50,196 bases of DNA, from the NCBI GenBank assembly GCA_934121905.1, contig CAKOVI010000012.1, positions 1 to 50,196 of the forward strand. Reading direction: 5' to 3'. The DNA is from an uncultured Clostridia bacterium. GTDB lineage: Bacteria > Bacillota > Clostridia > TANB77 > CAG-508. Positions 1 through 9,297 of this stretch are shown here, in pieces. Position numbers and translations under genes: made by a program. Within the stretch, counting starts at the first letter, position 1, and each line of letters starts with the position of its first letter. The notes beneath the pieces were generated by a model. That model was given only the letters and a program-made list of their open reading frames with translations, had not been told where the DNA came from and did not search any database.

Positions 1-22
1 TACCTATCTAGCCTACTTCTTG

Positions 23-220
23 TTAAGATTTGTTTTTGTTTACATACCTATAAATAAGTAAGTATATTAAAATTAAGCCAGACACTCCAATTAAAGCAAA
101 ACCTATATTATCAATATATAATTTATCTTTTTCAACTAATTTATTTAATATTGTTGAGGTAGTTGTCTTTTCTTTATTAATTATTACTTGAGCATTAATT
201 CTTGTTATCATCATATCCAA
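23..220 (-). pseudogene. C-terminal fragment of a small membrane protein
   Basis: A 65-codon reading frame whose last ~35 residues (core DNIGFALIGVSGLILIYLL, then a basic tail) closely resemble the C-terminal membrane segment of the 133-residue protein at 11533-11934 (DNIGFILIGFSGLIIFYLF). The N-terminal half of that protein is missing, and the 5' end overlaps the tail of a different gene fragment (195-335). I read it as a remnant of a paralog, not a functional gene. The paralogy is seen directly; the pseudogene status is inferred. Confidence 0.5.
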
Positions 221-335
221 TATATATAGTTCCAGAATTTGTGTTCAAAAAAGCTATAATCTCTTTATATATTTTTTCTGTATAATTTTCTTTAAATTCT
301 ATTGATTCATTCTCATTCATACTACTTACATCCAT
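195..335 (-). pseudogene. Truncated AlbA_2/Schlafen-type N-terminal fragment
   Basis: A 46-codon frame starting at ATG 335 reads MNENESIEFKENYTEK, then KEIIAFLNTNSGTIYIGYDD, and stops at 195-197. This is the typical opening of AlbA_2 (Schlafen AAA_4, PF04326) putative DNA-binding proteins, which normally continue for several hundred residues after the GTIYIGYDD strand. Only the first ~45 residues survive, fused by deletion or rearrangement to the membrane-protein fragment at 23-220. The family call rests on motif recall. Confidence 0.55.
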
Positions 336-340
336 CTTCA

Positions 341-369
341 ATCGTTCAAAATATCGTTCAATCGTTCAA
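341..369. repeat. Three ATCGTTCAA short direct repeats
   Basis: ATCGTTCAA occurs at 341-349, 353-361 and 361-369, directly upstream of the ATG of the truncated AlbA_2-type fragment. They could be an old operator or a simple tandem expansion; nothing nearby shows which. Confidence 0.5.
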
Positions 370-619
370 GTATAGTATAAAACTTTTATTATAAATTATA
401 CAAGATATATTTTAAAATTTCACACTTTTCAATGCTCCAAGTTGGTCGTATTGCTTTGATTTTGCGCAATGTTATATCGAAATATAAACATGATATGCAT
501 AGATTTTTGCCACTCTCCTATCTTTATTTTTATAGAAATGCTTGACTAGTAACATCAAGTTATTCAATATAATATTTATTTCTACTTTTGTTAACACATT
601 TTTAGTTGATATTCAAAAA
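370..619. other. Gene-free stretch, nothing recognised
   Basis: AT-rich DNA between the left-edge fragments and the terminator of the lysozyme gene. One minus-strand open stretch of about 40 codons (roughly 400-535) can be read, but it has no start, no ribosome site and no family I recognise. Probably more decayed coding DNA. Confidence 0.3.
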
Positions 620-677
620 TAATAAAAAATTCATTATAATGTAACCATATTTGCCTCCTATAATGAATTTTTTATTA
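620..677 (-). terminator. Terminator of GH25 lysozyme gene
   Basis: A perfect 19-bp inverted repeat (620-638 with 659-677, loop of 20) lies just downstream of the lysozyme stop. The arms carry A and T runs, so it could work in both directions. Confidence 0.7.
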
Positions 678-689
678 TTAGTAATTACT

Positions 690-1697
690 CTACTCATACA
701 TAACATTAATATCAACTTTCCCACTAACTCCATCAACAGAACCAGTTTGAGTAAACTGCCAAACCTTATAATCACCAACATAAGAGGTATCTTCAACATA
801 ATTAGCAAGCCAAACCTGATACTTTTTATCATTTTTCCATACTGCTTCCAAATAGGTCTTACTTCCATATAACATAGACTTATACCCTCTGCTCACACAT
901 TCATCCATAAAAATATCAGCCATGTCATTTATATCATTTAAGCTAAGTCCCAACTTATTAAAAGAATTCCAATTTTCCCAATCAAAAGAAACATTTATAT
1001 TACTATAATTATATGCTTCCAATTTATCGCAAATCCAATCAGCCTGACCTTTAGCCTCATCAACAGATTTAGCATACGAAGAAAAATAAACTGAAATTGG
1101 TATATTATTATCCATACAACCTTTTACATTATTTTCAAAATAAGGGTCAATTGAAACTTCACCATCAAATCCATTTTGATATCCCATTCTTAAAATTGCA
1201 AACTCCACACCTTCATTTGCTACTTTCTTCCAATTAATATCTTCTTGCCATTTAGAAACATCTATACCAAGTCTTGTTTTATCACTTTTATATCTGCTTG
1301 TAGCTTCTTTAAATGATATATCTTTTTCTGTATATTTGTAGCTATCTTTTACCTTTAGCACAAAATCTTTAGTAGTTACATTTCCTGAGGCATCCTCAAT
1401 TTTATATGTTAAGTTATATTCTCCTGCGGTGTTCAAATCGTAATTTCCTATTATTTCTCTTTTAGGATTCTTATCAACATCATCAGCACTCATTATTACA
1501 TCTACCAAATTTTTATTATATCCTGTTTTTACTGTATACGAATCATCTAATACAATTATCGGAGCCGTTGTATCATGTACAGTTTCATTACTTTTATTCA
1601 AAACTTTTTTATTTTGGATTTTCACGGTAATAAATATTGCTGTTATTACAATTACTACAAAGATAACTGCAATTAAAACTATTTTCTTTTTTGACAT
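690..1697 (-). CDS. Membrane-anchored GH25 lysozyme with Ig-like domain
   Basis: Predicted cell-surface muramidase that cleaves the glycan strand of peptidoglycan. Residues ~5-27 are a hydrophobic signal anchor. Residues ~45-120 form a DUF5011/HYR-type Ig-like domain (DTTAPIIVLDDSYTVKTG, later EDASGNVTTKDFVLKV). Residues ~140-335 are the glycosyl hydrolase family 25 barrel: LGIDVSKWQ carries the first catalytic-region Asp and NVSFDWENW the Asp-x-Glu pair, and the domain ends with YKVWQFTQTGSVDGVSG. AAAAGGAG sits before the ATG. The gene lies 16 bases downstream of metK and may be cotranscribed with it. Lysozymes with one Ig domain are common in Clostridia, in cell-wall remodelling or competitor lysis. 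Confidence 0.9.
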   Translation of the reverse strand: MSKKKIVLIAVIFVVIVITAIFITVKIQNKKVLNKSNETVHDTTAPIIVLDDSYTVKTGYNKNLVDVIMSADDVDKNPKREIIGNYDLNTAGEYNLTYKIEDASGNVTTKDFVLKVKDSYKYTEKDISFKEATSRYKSDKTRLGIDVSKWQEDINWKKVANEGVEFAILRMGYQNGFDGEVSIDPYFENNVKGCMDNNIPISVYFSSYAKSVDEAKGQADWICDKLEAYNYSNINVSFDWENWNSFNKLGLSLNDINDMADIFMDECVSRGYKSMLYGSKTYLEAVWKNDKKYQVWLANYVEDTSYVGDYKVWQFTQTGSVDGVSGKVDINVMYE

Positions 1698-1713
1698 TAT
1701 AAAAATCTCCTTT

Positions 1714-2853
1714 TTAAAAACTTATAATTTTTTCCCAAGATAAATTTTCCTTTCCAAAATGTCCATAATTTGTTGTTAATCTGTAAATAGGTTTTCTTAA
1801 ATTCAAATAATTAATTATACCATTTGGTGTTAAATCAAATTTATCTGTTATTTTATTACTAATTTCTTCTTCTGATATGGTATTTGTTCCAAAGGTATTT
1901 ACATAAACAGAAACAGGATAAGCAACACCTATTGCATAAGCAAGCTGAACTTCACATTTGGTTGCATATCCATTGGCTACAACATTTTTCGCAATATGCC
2001 TAGCCATGTAACTTGCAGACCTGTCAACTTTTGTTGGGTCTTTTCCCGAAAATGCTCCACCACCATGACGACTATATCCGCCATATGTATCTACTATTAT
2101 TTTTCTACCTGTTAAACCGCTATCTCCAAGTGGACCACCAATTATAAATCTTCCTGTTGGATTTATGAAATACTTTGTGTTTTCATCTAAAAGCTTAGAT
2201 GGTACTATTTTATTTATAACTTCTTTTTTTATGTCTTGTTTTAAAATATTTAAATCGACATTTTCATTATGTTGAGTAGAAATAACTATCGTATCAACTC
2301 TTTTTGGCTTGTTATCTTCATATTCAACTGTAACTTGTACTTTACCATCAGGCTTTATATAATCTATTATGTTTTGCTTTCTTACATATGTCAATTGTTT
2401 AGAAAGCTTATGAGCTAAAGATATAGGAAGAGGCATTAATTCTTTGGTTTCATCACATGCAAATCCAAACATTAGACCTTGGTCTCCGGCACCTAATAAT
2501 TCTTGATTACCTTGTTTAGTTTCTAATGATTTATCAACTCCAAGTGCTATATCTGCTGATTGTTTTGATATTTTTACTATAATATTGCATGTTCTGTAAT
2601 CTATGTCAGTTGCACTATCACAATAGCCAACTTCTTTGATGGCATTTCTTACAACTTTCTCAATATCCACTTCAGCATTTGAAGTTATTTCTCCTGTTAT
2701 ATAAATTTCTCCTTTTCCTGCAACTGTTTCACAAGCGACTCTTGAATAAGGGTCTAAGGCCAAATAGCTATCTAATATGCTATCTGATATATAATCACAT
2801 AATTTATCTGGATGTCCTTCTGTAACACTTTCAGATGTAAATAGTCTTTTCAT
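1714..2853 (-). CDS. metK: S-adenosylmethionine synthetase
   Basis: Cytosolic enzyme making S-adenosylmethionine from methionine and ATP. The 379-residue length fits the family (about 380-400). N-terminal FTSESVTEGHPDKLCDYIS is the MetK signature; GAGDQGLMFGFA is the central ATP/methionine-binding motif; and the glycine-rich GGGAFSGKDPTKVDRS loop follows. AAAGGAG precedes the ATG by 7 bases. I see no SAM riboswitch in the 68 bases between it and the upstream ligase gene, only a hairpin (2875-2916). All CGG trinucleotides in this gene are out of frame (for example AGC GGT, GCC GGA). Confidence 0.97.
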   Translation of the reverse strand: MKRLFTSESVTEGHPDKLCDYISDSILDSYLALDPYSRVACETVAGKGEIYITGEITSNAEVDIEKVVRNAIKEVGYCDSATDIDYRTCNIIVKISKQSADIALGVDKSLETKQGNQELLGAGDQGLMFGFACDETKELMPLPISLAHKLSKQLTYVRKQNIIDYIKPDGKVQVTVEYEDNKPKRVDTIVISTQHNENVDLNILKQDIKKEVINKIVPSKLLDENTKYFINPTGRFIIGGPLGDSGLTGRKIIVDTYGGYSRHGGGAFSGKDPTKVDRSASYMARHIAKNVVANGYATKCEVQLAYAIGVAYPVSVYVNTFGTNTISEEEISNKITDKFDLTPNGIINYLNLRKPIYRLTTNYGHFGKENLSWEKIISF

Positions 2854-2874
2854 ATTGATTTCTCCTTTACTTTA

Positions 2875-2916
2875 AAAGAGACTTTTAAGGTAGGTAACAC
2901 TTTTAAAAGCCTCTTT
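2875..2916 (-). terminator. Hairpin between acyl-CoA ligase and metK
   Basis: 14-bp stem (2875-2888 with 2903-2916) with one G-U pair on the minus-strand RNA. The sequence after the stem on the minus strand is not U-rich, so it may be a weak terminator, an attenuator or an mRNA-stability hairpin for metK. Confidence 0.5.
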
Positions 2917-2921
2917 CATAG

Positions 2922-4604
2922 TTATCTTTTTATTTTTTTAGTTGTTGTTTTTTCAAATTCTTCTTTTCTTATTTCTATATCTGTAATTCTTTTATATGTA
3001 GGAAGTTCTTTGCAAACCTCTGCAATATCTTCCTTTAATCTTTCATTTATGTTTTCAATTTTCATATCTTTAACTTTTTCATCATTTAAAAATACTTCTG
3101 CACAAAGTGATACTTCTTGTCCAATATTATTTTTGATTCCTTTTACAACAACTTCTTCAACATAATCTATTCCTAAAATATAATTTTCAATTTCTTCTGG
3201 ATATACATTTTTACCATTGTCTAATACAATTATGTTTTTCTTTCTACCATTTATTATAAGTTGACCTTTTTTGTTGATGCTTCCATAATCTTCTGTGTTA
3301 AACCATCCATCTTTTAGAACTCTGTTTGTTCTTTCTTCATCTTTGTAATATCCTTGCATTACAATGTCACCTTTTACGCAAATTTCACCGTCTCCGTCAC
3401 TATTTATGTTTTCAAATTTAATTTCACAACAAGGTAAAACTACACCTACAGTGTTACTATCATTGAATTTCAATCTATTAACACTAACAAGTGGTGAACA
3501 TTCTGTAATTCCATATCCATTTAGCAAGGTTATTCCAATGTCATTAAAGAATTTACCTATTTCAGGTCTAATTGGAGCACCACCACAGATTATTTCTTTT
3601 AAATTTCCACCAAAAGCTTCATGTATTGTTTTAAATAATTTGGCTCTTAAATCAATTCCTGTTGCTCTTAAGCCATTGCTTATTGGTATCATTTTCTTTA
3701 GCATTTTGTCTTTACCTGTTTTTTGTGCATTGTTCCAAATGTTTTTGTAAAATACTTCTGTAAATGCAGGAACTAAATAGATAAAATCTGGTTTGAATAA
3801 TTGTAAATTCTTTAATACATTTTTTAAACTGTCATTTATGCATATTGTTGAATGTTTATGCAACTCTACAAGTATGCCGGCAACTGCTTCATAGGTATGG
3901 TGATATGGAAGGACAGATAGGCATTTGTCTCCAATATCTGCAACTTGCAAACCATAATATACAACACTTATCAAATTGTGCTCAGTAAGCATTACACCTT
4001 TAGGAGCTCCTGTGGTTCCAGAAGTATATACAAGTAATTTTAGTTTGTTTTCGTCGTCTTTTAAATCTGTATATATTTTGCTACCTTGTTCTAATACAGT
4101 TTTTCCAGTTTGTTTAAATAGATTATAAGATAATATATTTCCTTCATTTTCGTGTCTGTTTAATCCTATGAAAAATTTGATGTTTGGTACGTTTGCTTTT
4201 ATTTCTTGTATCCATTTTTCGTATTTTTCGGAATAGAATAACACTTCACTATCACTGTGTTTTAAAACATTTATAATATCTTTACAAGGTAATTCTCTAT
4301 CTATTGGTACAAATACACCTGTACTTTTTAAAACTGTTAAGTAAACAGTAAGCCATTTGTAACTGTTTTCACCAATCATAGCAATATGTTTATCAGCCAT
4401 TCCTAAGCTTGCTAAAGCTGTTCCTAATTCGTCAGTATCTCTTACAAATTCTTTGTATGTAACTTCGATTATTTTATCATGATTAACTTCATCTCTATAT
4501 TCAAATGCATTTTTATCTCCTGCTTCTTTTACTGCTAAATCTAACATTTCTTTTATTGATGAAACTTTTGTTACATTACTATTTAATGCGTAATTTTTAT
4601 TCAT
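2922..4604 (-). CDS. AMP-forming long-chain acyl-CoA (or acyl-ACP) synthetase
   Basis: ANL-superfamily adenylating enzyme that activates a fatty acid as acyl-AMP and then loads it on CoA or a carrier. The P-loop-like A3 motif is LLVYTSGTTGAPKGVML (about residues 190-206); GYGITECSP (A5), GWFNTEDYG (A7) and NGRKKNIIVLDNGKNVYPEE (A8 hinge) follow in order, and the C-terminal TTTKKIKR holds the expected lysine region. The 560-residue length is normal. It starts 17 bases after the small alarmone synthetase and probably shares its transcript; a PlsC-like acyltransferase is just upstream, which points to lipid synthesis. Exact chain length and acceptor cannot be read. Confidence 0.88.
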   Translation of the reverse strand: MNKNYALNSNVTKVSSIKEMLDLAVKEAGDKNAFEYRDEVNHDKIIEVTYKEFVRDTDELGTALASLGMADKHIAMIGENSYKWLTVYLTVLKSTGVFVPIDRELPCKDIINVLKHSDSEVLFYSEKYEKWIQEIKANVPNIKFFIGLNRHENEGNILSYNLFKQTGKTVLEQGSKIYTDLKDDENKLKLLVYTSGTTGAPKGVMLTEHNLISVVYYGLQVADIGDKCLSVLPYHHTYEAVAGILVELHKHSTICINDSLKNVLKNLQLFKPDFIYLVPAFTEVFYKNIWNNAQKTGKDKMLKKMIPISNGLRATGIDLRAKLFKTIHEAFGGNLKEIICGGAPIRPEIGKFFNDIGITLLNGYGITECSPLVSVNRLKFNDSNTVGVVLPCCEIKFENINSDGDGEICVKGDIVMQGYYKDEERTNRVLKDGWFNTEDYGSINKKGQLIINGRKKNIIVLDNGKNVYPEEIENYILGIDYVEEVVVKGIKNNIGQEVSLCAEVFLNDEKVKDMKIENINERLKEDIAEVCKELPTYKRITDIEIRKEEFEKTTTKKIKR

Positions 4605-4621
4605 AACATCCTCTTTTCTTT

Positions 4622-5275
4622 TTACCCTATATATTTGGAATTTATTTTTGTTATTTTTTCATCTAGTTTGTTTACTATTTTTGCATATTGAACCATTTTT
4701 ATTGAATCTATTATGCTTAATTTGTTTTTTGCCTTATATTTTATTTTGTGTTCCGTTGTAGACCAGAAGTCCATTGCCATTGTTCTTATTTGTATTTCTA
4801 CTTTTACCTGAGCAACAGTATCTCCTATGTTTACTGGCGTTTGAGCTATTATATGTAGCCCTGAATATCCGCTTTTTTTAGGTGTATTTACGTAGTCTTT
4901 TACTTCTAGTATTTCAAGATTAGAATTTTTTTCTATTACTTCTTTTATTTTGAAAATATCTGTTTTAAATGGACATACTATTCGTATTCCTGCTACATCA
5001 TTTATGTTTTTTATTAGTTCTTCGTAATTTAGGTCATAATTTTTCTTTTTCATTTTTTTGACTATACTATCAGGTGTTTTTATTCTACTTTCAATATTGC
5101 TTATTACATCATAGTTGTAGATTTCTTTTAAGCTTGTTTTAAATCCTTCTAGTTCTTCTTTTGCTTGTATCATTGCTTTTTCGTATATTAACATTAATGT
5201 TTGAAACTTTTTTTCTTGTACATCTATTGGAACTAGGCTGAGTAATTTTAGGTTTTCTTGGGTTTGTTTTTCCAT
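4622..5275 (-). CDS. Small alarmone synthetase (RelQ-type GTP pyrophosphokinase)
   Basis: Single-domain (p)ppGpp synthetase, transferring pyrophosphate from ATP to GDP/GTP in stress signalling. The 217-residue length matches RelQ/RelP enzymes. The RelA_SpoT synthetase core is clear: SRIKTPDSIVKKM, NDVAGIRIVCPF, then PKKSGYSGLHI and VEIQIRTMAMDFWSTTEHK. There is no HD, TGS or ACT domain. A strong GGAGG precedes the ATG. A long bifunctional Rel is also in this window (25504-27714), the usual Firmicute arrangement. It is first in a two-gene operon with the acyl-CoA ligase. Confidence 0.92.
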   Translation of the reverse strand: MEKQTQENLKLLSLVPIDVQEKKFQTLMLIYEKAMIQAKEELEGFKTSLKEIYNYDVISNIESRIKTPDSIVKKMKKKNYDLNYEELIKNINDVAGIRIVCPFKTDIFKIKEVIEKNSNLEILEVKDYVNTPKKSGYSGLHIIAQTPVNIGDTVAQVKVEIQIRTMAMDFWSTTEHKIKYKAKNKLSIIDSIKMVQYAKIVNKLDEKITKINSKYIG

Positions 5276-5371
5276 ATAATTACCTCCTTCATTAGATTGT
5301 ATTTATTCTAATGTTTGTTTGTTCTTTTTTGATGTTGTGTTTGTGGTTTTTGTGTAAATTTTTCCAATGTC

Positions 5372-5400
5372 ATTCTATCATATTGTGTAAAATATTGCAA
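5372..5400 (-). promoter_or_regulatory. Promoter of the alarmone synthetase/ligase operon
   Basis: TTGCAA (5395-5400), 17-base spacer, TAGAAT (5372-5377) on the minus strand. This implies a leader of about 90 bases ahead of the ATG at 5275. Confidence 0.6.
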
Positions 5401-5555
5401 TTATATAATATAATAATTTTATGAATTATTATATTATAAACCATCTATGCGAAACATCGCTCTCATCAACATTTTTACTGGATTGCACTCCAAATGATAT
5501 TTTTAAAATAGAAAGTGAACCTATAGAAAAAAGAAATCGAAAATTTCAGAAGGAT

Positions 5556-5604
5556 AAAAATAAGAACACAAGAATTATACAAAATTCTTCGTGTTCTTAT
5601 TTTT
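5556..5604 (-). terminator. Terminator of the PlsC-like gene
   Basis: Long near-perfect stem: AAAAATAAGAACAC arm at 5556-5576, partner at 5583-5604, small loop. It overlaps the stop codon of the acyltransferase and has U-runs in both directions. Confidence 0.8.
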
Positions 5605-6460
5605 AGTTCCAACCTGCAATATCTTCCTCAATTTCAAATTTATCATCAAATTTCTTTCCATAAACTTCTTCATATTTTGCTACCTTCAAATCATAATCTC
5701 TTTTTCTTAAATCTTCTTTTTGAGCTTTAAAATCAAAAGACGTATCAGGATATAATGGTTTCATTACATGTAATATATATCTTTGAACATAAAAACCATC
5801 ATCCCCAATTTTATCAGTATTTTGCATTTCGACAAAACAAGGAATTATGGGAACATTATATTTGCAAGCATAATGATAAGCTCCTATTTTTCCAGGACGG
5901 GGCTTTTTATAATTAAACCACATTTCTTCTTCCGGATAAATCAAAACATAATGTTTTTGCTTTAAAAGTTTTTCTAAAGTTGGTTCAAAATTTGTAAATA
6001 TATATTGATGGCTCTTATTTATTGGTATAGTTCTATTGTTTTTCAATAGCCAACCTAGATATCCAGGCATAAATATATTTGTTTCTTGAACTATTATATC
6101 AAATTTTCTTTTTTTACCTATTTTATGCATTAAATATCTAATTATTGTATTATCTATTTTACTAAAATGGTTTGATGTTACAATTGCTCCTGTTTTTATT
6201 CCTTTTATATTATTTATTCCTTTTATTTCAGTTTTAAAGTTAATATACTCTGTTATTGAATCTGTTATACTTCTTGCAACCATTGTTTTTGCTTTGTTTC
6301 GTAATTTCTTTTTTCTACTATCATATTTTAAAATTACTTTTTCTCTTTCTTCTTCTGTTACTACATGGTCATGTAATTCAACCTTTGAATTAAAATCTTT
6401 GTTTTCTATTGCTTTTCTTATGTTTCCTATTACCTGTAATCTTTCTTTATCTTTTTCCAT
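5603..6460 (-). CDS. PlsC-like 1-acyl-glycerol-3-phosphate acyltransferase
   Basis: LPLAT-family membrane-associated acyltransferase, likely adding an acyl chain to lysophosphatidate or a related acceptor. The catalytic HX4D box is NHFSKIDN, and LIYPEEEMWF stands where many members have EGTR. It is a divergent member with a long charged N-terminus. I place the start at ATG 6460 (285 residues): it follows GGGAG by 6 bases, and the promoter (6497-6526) lies inside the longer possible frame that begins at 6526, so the longer version would not be fully transcribed. It may cooperate with the acyl-CoA ligase downstream. Confidence 0.8.
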   Translation of the reverse strand: MEKDKERLQVIGNIRKAIENKDFNSKVELHDHVVTEEEREKVILKYDSRKKKLRNKAKTMVARSITDSITEYINFKTEIKGINNIKGIKTGAIVTSNHFSKIDNTIIRYLMHKIGKKRKFDIIVQETNIFMPGYLGWLLKNNRTIPINKSHQYIFTNFEPTLEKLLKQKHYVLIYPEEEMWFNYKKPRPGKIGAYHYACKYNVPIIPCFVEMQNTDKIGDDGFYVQRYILHVMKPLYPDTSFDFKAQKEDLRKRDYDLKVAKYEEVYGKKFDDKFEIEEDIAGWN

Positions 6461-6496
6461 TTCCTTCTCCCTTATATTTTTATGCGAACCTTTCTT

Positions 6497-6526
6497 ATTA
6501 TACCATAATTGATACTTTATTTTCAA
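6497..6526 (-). promoter_or_regulatory. Promoter of the PlsC-like gene
   Basis: TTGAAA (6521-6526), 18-base spacer, TATAAT (6497-6502) on the minus strand. It fixes the translation start of the acyltransferase at 6460. Confidence 0.7.
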
Positions 6527-6537
6527 GCAAAAATTGT

Positions 6538-6579
6538 AAAAACGTCAACAGACCGAATTTACAGTCTATTGACGTTTTT
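6538..6579 (-). terminator. Terminator of clpB
   Basis: 16-base arms AAAAACGTCAACAGAC (6538-6553) and the partner at 6564-6579, with one or two mismatches. It abuts the clpB stop and is followed by T-rich DNA on the minus strand. Confidence 0.8.
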
Positions 6580-9174
6580 TTATTTAACTAATTGTAATTC
6601 ATTTTCATCCAATCCAATTTTTATAGTAGTATTTGGTAAAATTTCCTGTTCCAAAATTTTCTTAGCAATTAAAGTTTCCAATTTCTTCTGAACAAATCTC
6701 TTCAAAGGTCTTGCACCATAAATCTCATCATAACCATTTTCTATTAAATAGTTTTTGGCATCATCCGTTAATTCTAATTTAATATGTTTGTCATCTAATC
6801 TTCTTTCCAAATCTTTAATTAATAAATCCAAAATCTTAGAAATTTCATTTTTCTTCAATGGTTTATATAACACAATTTCATCCAAACGGTTCAAAAATTC
6901 GGGACGGAAGCTTTGCTTTAATAATGTATTTACCTTGTCTTGAGCTTCTTTTGAAATTTCTCCATTCTCCCCTATTCCCTCTAAGATAAATTCTGAGCCT
7001 AAATTTGATGTTAAAATTATAATTGTATTTTTAAAATCAACTGTTCTTCCTTGAGAATCTGTTATACGGCCATCATCTAAAACTTGAAGAAGTATATTAA
7101 ATACATCTGGATGAGCTTTTTCTATTTCATCGAATAATACAACTGAATAAGGTTTTCTTCTAACTGCTTCTGTTAATTGTCCACCTTCCTCATATCCAAC
7201 ATATCCTGGAGGAGCACCAATCAATCTAGAAACAGAATATTTTTCCATATATTCAGACATATCAATTCTTATGATGTTATGTTCATCATCAAATAAGCTT
7301 TCTGCTAAAGCTTTTGCAAGCTCTGTTTTACCAACACCTGTTGGACCTAAAAATAGGAATGAACCTATTGGTCTACGAGGGTCACTTATTCCTGCTCTTG
7401 AACGTATAATTGCTTCAGAAACTTTTTCTACTGCTTCATCTTGACCAATTACTCTTTTATGCAAAATGTCACTTAAATGTAATAATTTTTCTCTTTCACC
7501 TTCCATCAATTTGCTTACTGGAATTCCTGTCCATCTTGAAATAATTTTTGTTATTTCATCTTCTGTAACTTTGTTTCTAAGCAAACCATCTTCTTTACTT
7601 TTTTCTGATATTTCTTCCTCTTTTTCTAATTCTTTTTGCAATTCTGGAAGTTTGCCATATTTTAGTTCTGCAACCTTATTTAAGTCGTATTTTCTTTCTG
7701 CCTGTTCAATTTGAGCGTTTGTTTGTTCTATTTCTTCACGTAATTTTTGAACTTTTCCAATTGCAGTTTTTTCATTTTTCCATTTTGCCATCATACTATC
7801 AAATTTTGTTTTTAAGTCTGCTTTTTCTTTTTGAATATCATGTAAACGTCCTTTTGAAATTTCATCAGTTTCTTTATTTAAAGCCGTTTCTTCAATTTCA
7901 TATTGCATAATTTTTCTTGAAATTTCATCTAATTCTGTTGGCATAGATTCCATTTCTGTTTTTATCATGGCACACGCCTCATCTATTAAGTCTATTGCTT
8001 TATCTGGTAAAAATCTATCTGATATATAACGATGTGATAATGTTGCTGCCGCAATAAGTGCATTATCTGCAATTTTTACTCCATGATATACCTCATATCT
8101 TTCTTTCAAACCTCTTAGTATAGAAATTGTATCTTCAACAGTTGGCTCATCTACCATTACAGGTTGAAAACGTCTTTCCAAGGCTTGGTCTTTTTCTATA
8201 TATTCACGATATTCATTTAAAGTTGTTGCACCTATACAATGTAATTCTCCTCTTGCAAGCATTGGTTTAAGCAAGTTTCCTGCATCCATTGCACCATCTG
8301 TTTTACCAGCACCAACAATTGTATGAATTTCATCTATAAAAAGAATAATCTTTCCCTCACTTTTCTTTACTTCTTGCAATACTGCTTTAAGTCTTTCCTC
8401 GAACTCACCTCTATATTTTGCACCTGCAACAAGTGAACCCATATCTAGTGAGAATATTGTACAATCTTTTAATCCTTCTGGCACATCTCCCCTAACAATT
8501 CTTAGTGCTAGTCCTTCTGCAATTGCTGTTTTACCAACACCTGGTTCACCTATTAAGCATGGATTGTTTTTAGTTTTTCTTGATAATATTCTTATAACAT
8601 TTCTTATTTCTGTATCTCTTCCTATTACAGGATCTAGCTTTTGCTCTCTTGCAAGTTTTACTAAATCTTGACCATATTTTTTTAATGCATCATACGTTTC
8701 TTCTGGATTATCTGTTGTAACTCTAGTATTTCCTCTAACACTTGATAATGCTTTTAAAAACGCATTTTTTGTTATATTAAATGTTTTAAATAATTCTTTT
8801 AAATTTTTGTTTGCATCATCAAATATAGCTAGCATTATATGTTCAACAGATACATAATCATCTTTCATTTTTGTAGCGGTTTTCTCGGCATCATTTAATA
8901 CTTGGTCTACATCTTGTGAAACATATATACTGTCATTTGGTCTTGAACCTCCTGTCATTTGGGGCTTTTTGCTTATCTCTGTTTTTACTGCATCCTCAAA
9001 ATTTTCTGATGTTCCTATCTTTTTTAATAATTCTTTTATTAAGCTATTATCTTGCTCAAGTAGTGCAAGTAATAGATGTTCTTGTTCTATTTGTGAATTA
9101 TGATTTTCTATTGCTATGCTTTGAGCTTTTTGTATAGCTTCTACTGATTTTTGTGTAAATTTTTGTATATTCAT
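6580..9174 (-). CDS. clpB: ATP-dependent disaggregase ClpB
   Basis: Hsp100 chaperone that, with DnaK, pulls proteins out of aggregates. An N-terminal Clp_N repeat domain (~1-150) precedes AAA-1 with Walker A GEPGVGKTAIAEG and Walker B LFIDEIHTIVGAG, a long charged M-domain coiled coil (~405-520), and AAA-2 with GPTGVGKTELAKA and VVLFDEIEKAHPDV, then the D2-small domain. There is no ClpP-binding loop, consistent with ClpB rather than ClpC/E. Start at ATG 9174 (864 residues): AAAGGAGG lies just before it, while the possible upstream start at 9231 lies in the repeat-bearing leader. It is monocistronic between terminators and under CIRCE control. Confidence 0.97.
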   Translation of the reverse strand: MNIQKFTQKSVEAIQKAQSIAIENHNSQIEQEHLLLALLEQDNSLIKELLKKIGTSENFEDAVKTEISKKPQMTGGSRPNDSIYVSQDVDQVLNDAEKTATKMKDDYVSVEHIMLAIFDDANKNLKELFKTFNITKNAFLKALSSVRGNTRVTTDNPEETYDALKKYGQDLVKLAREQKLDPVIGRDTEIRNVIRILSRKTKNNPCLIGEPGVGKTAIAEGLALRIVRGDVPEGLKDCTIFSLDMGSLVAGAKYRGEFEERLKAVLQEVKKSEGKIILFIDEIHTIVGAGKTDGAMDAGNLLKPMLARGELHCIGATTLNEYREYIEKDQALERRFQPVMVDEPTVEDTISILRGLKERYEVYHGVKIADNALIAAATLSHRYISDRFLPDKAIDLIDEACAMIKTEMESMPTELDEISRKIMQYEIEETALNKETDEISKGRLHDIQKEKADLKTKFDSMMAKWKNEKTAIGKVQKLREEIEQTNAQIEQAERKYDLNKVAELKYGKLPELQKELEKEEEISEKSKEDGLLRNKVTEDEITKIISRWTGIPVSKLMEGEREKLLHLSDILHKRVIGQDEAVEKVSEAIIRSRAGISDPRRPIGSFLFLGPTGVGKTELAKALAESLFDDEHNIIRIDMSEYMEKYSVSRLIGAPPGYVGYEEGGQLTEAVRRKPYSVVLFDEIEKAHPDVFNILLQVLDDGRITDSQGRTVDFKNTIIILTSNLGSEFILEGIGENGEISKEAQDKVNTLLKQSFRPEFLNRLDEIVLYKPLKKNEISKILDLLIKDLERRLDDKHIKLELTDDAKNYLIENGYDEIYGARPLKRFVQKKLETLIAKKILEQEILPNTTIKIGLDENELQLVK

Positions 9175-9199
9175 CTTTGATACCTCCTTTGTATCATTT

Positions 9200-9262
9200 T
9201 GTTCATTTGGGACCGGTTCTTTTGTGAACATTGTTCATTTGGGACCGGGTCTTTTTCGAACA
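9200..9262 (-). repeat. Two tandem 31-bp copies of the GGACCGG repeat in the clpB leader
   Basis: Copies at 9200-9230 and 9232-9262 share TGTTCATTTGGGACCGG, then TCTTTT and GAACA. The core GGACCGGTTCTTTT is the same as one arm of the palindrome at 34647-34714, but here the two copies are direct repeats, each bounded by TGTTC/GAACA. They lie wholly inside the transcribed clpB leader. Confidence 0.75.
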
Positions 9263-9268
9263 ACTTTT

Positions 9269-9297
9269 ATTATATCACTTTATTTTAGCACTTGCAA
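9269..9297 (-). promoter_or_regulatory. clpB promoter
   Basis: TTGCAA (9292-9297), 17-base spacer, TATAAT (9269-9274). The -35 box lies inside the CIRCE operator, so HrcA binding should block RNA polymerase directly. Confidence 0.75.

Noticed and set aside
2854..2921. SAM riboswitch or T-box ahead of metK
   Set aside because: Only a simple hairpin fits in the 68-base gap; no conserved riboswitch core could be found.
5421..5606. Plus-strand 61-codon ORF
   Set aside because: It has no ribosome site and runs through the terminator hairpin of the PlsC-like gene; composition gives no coding sign.
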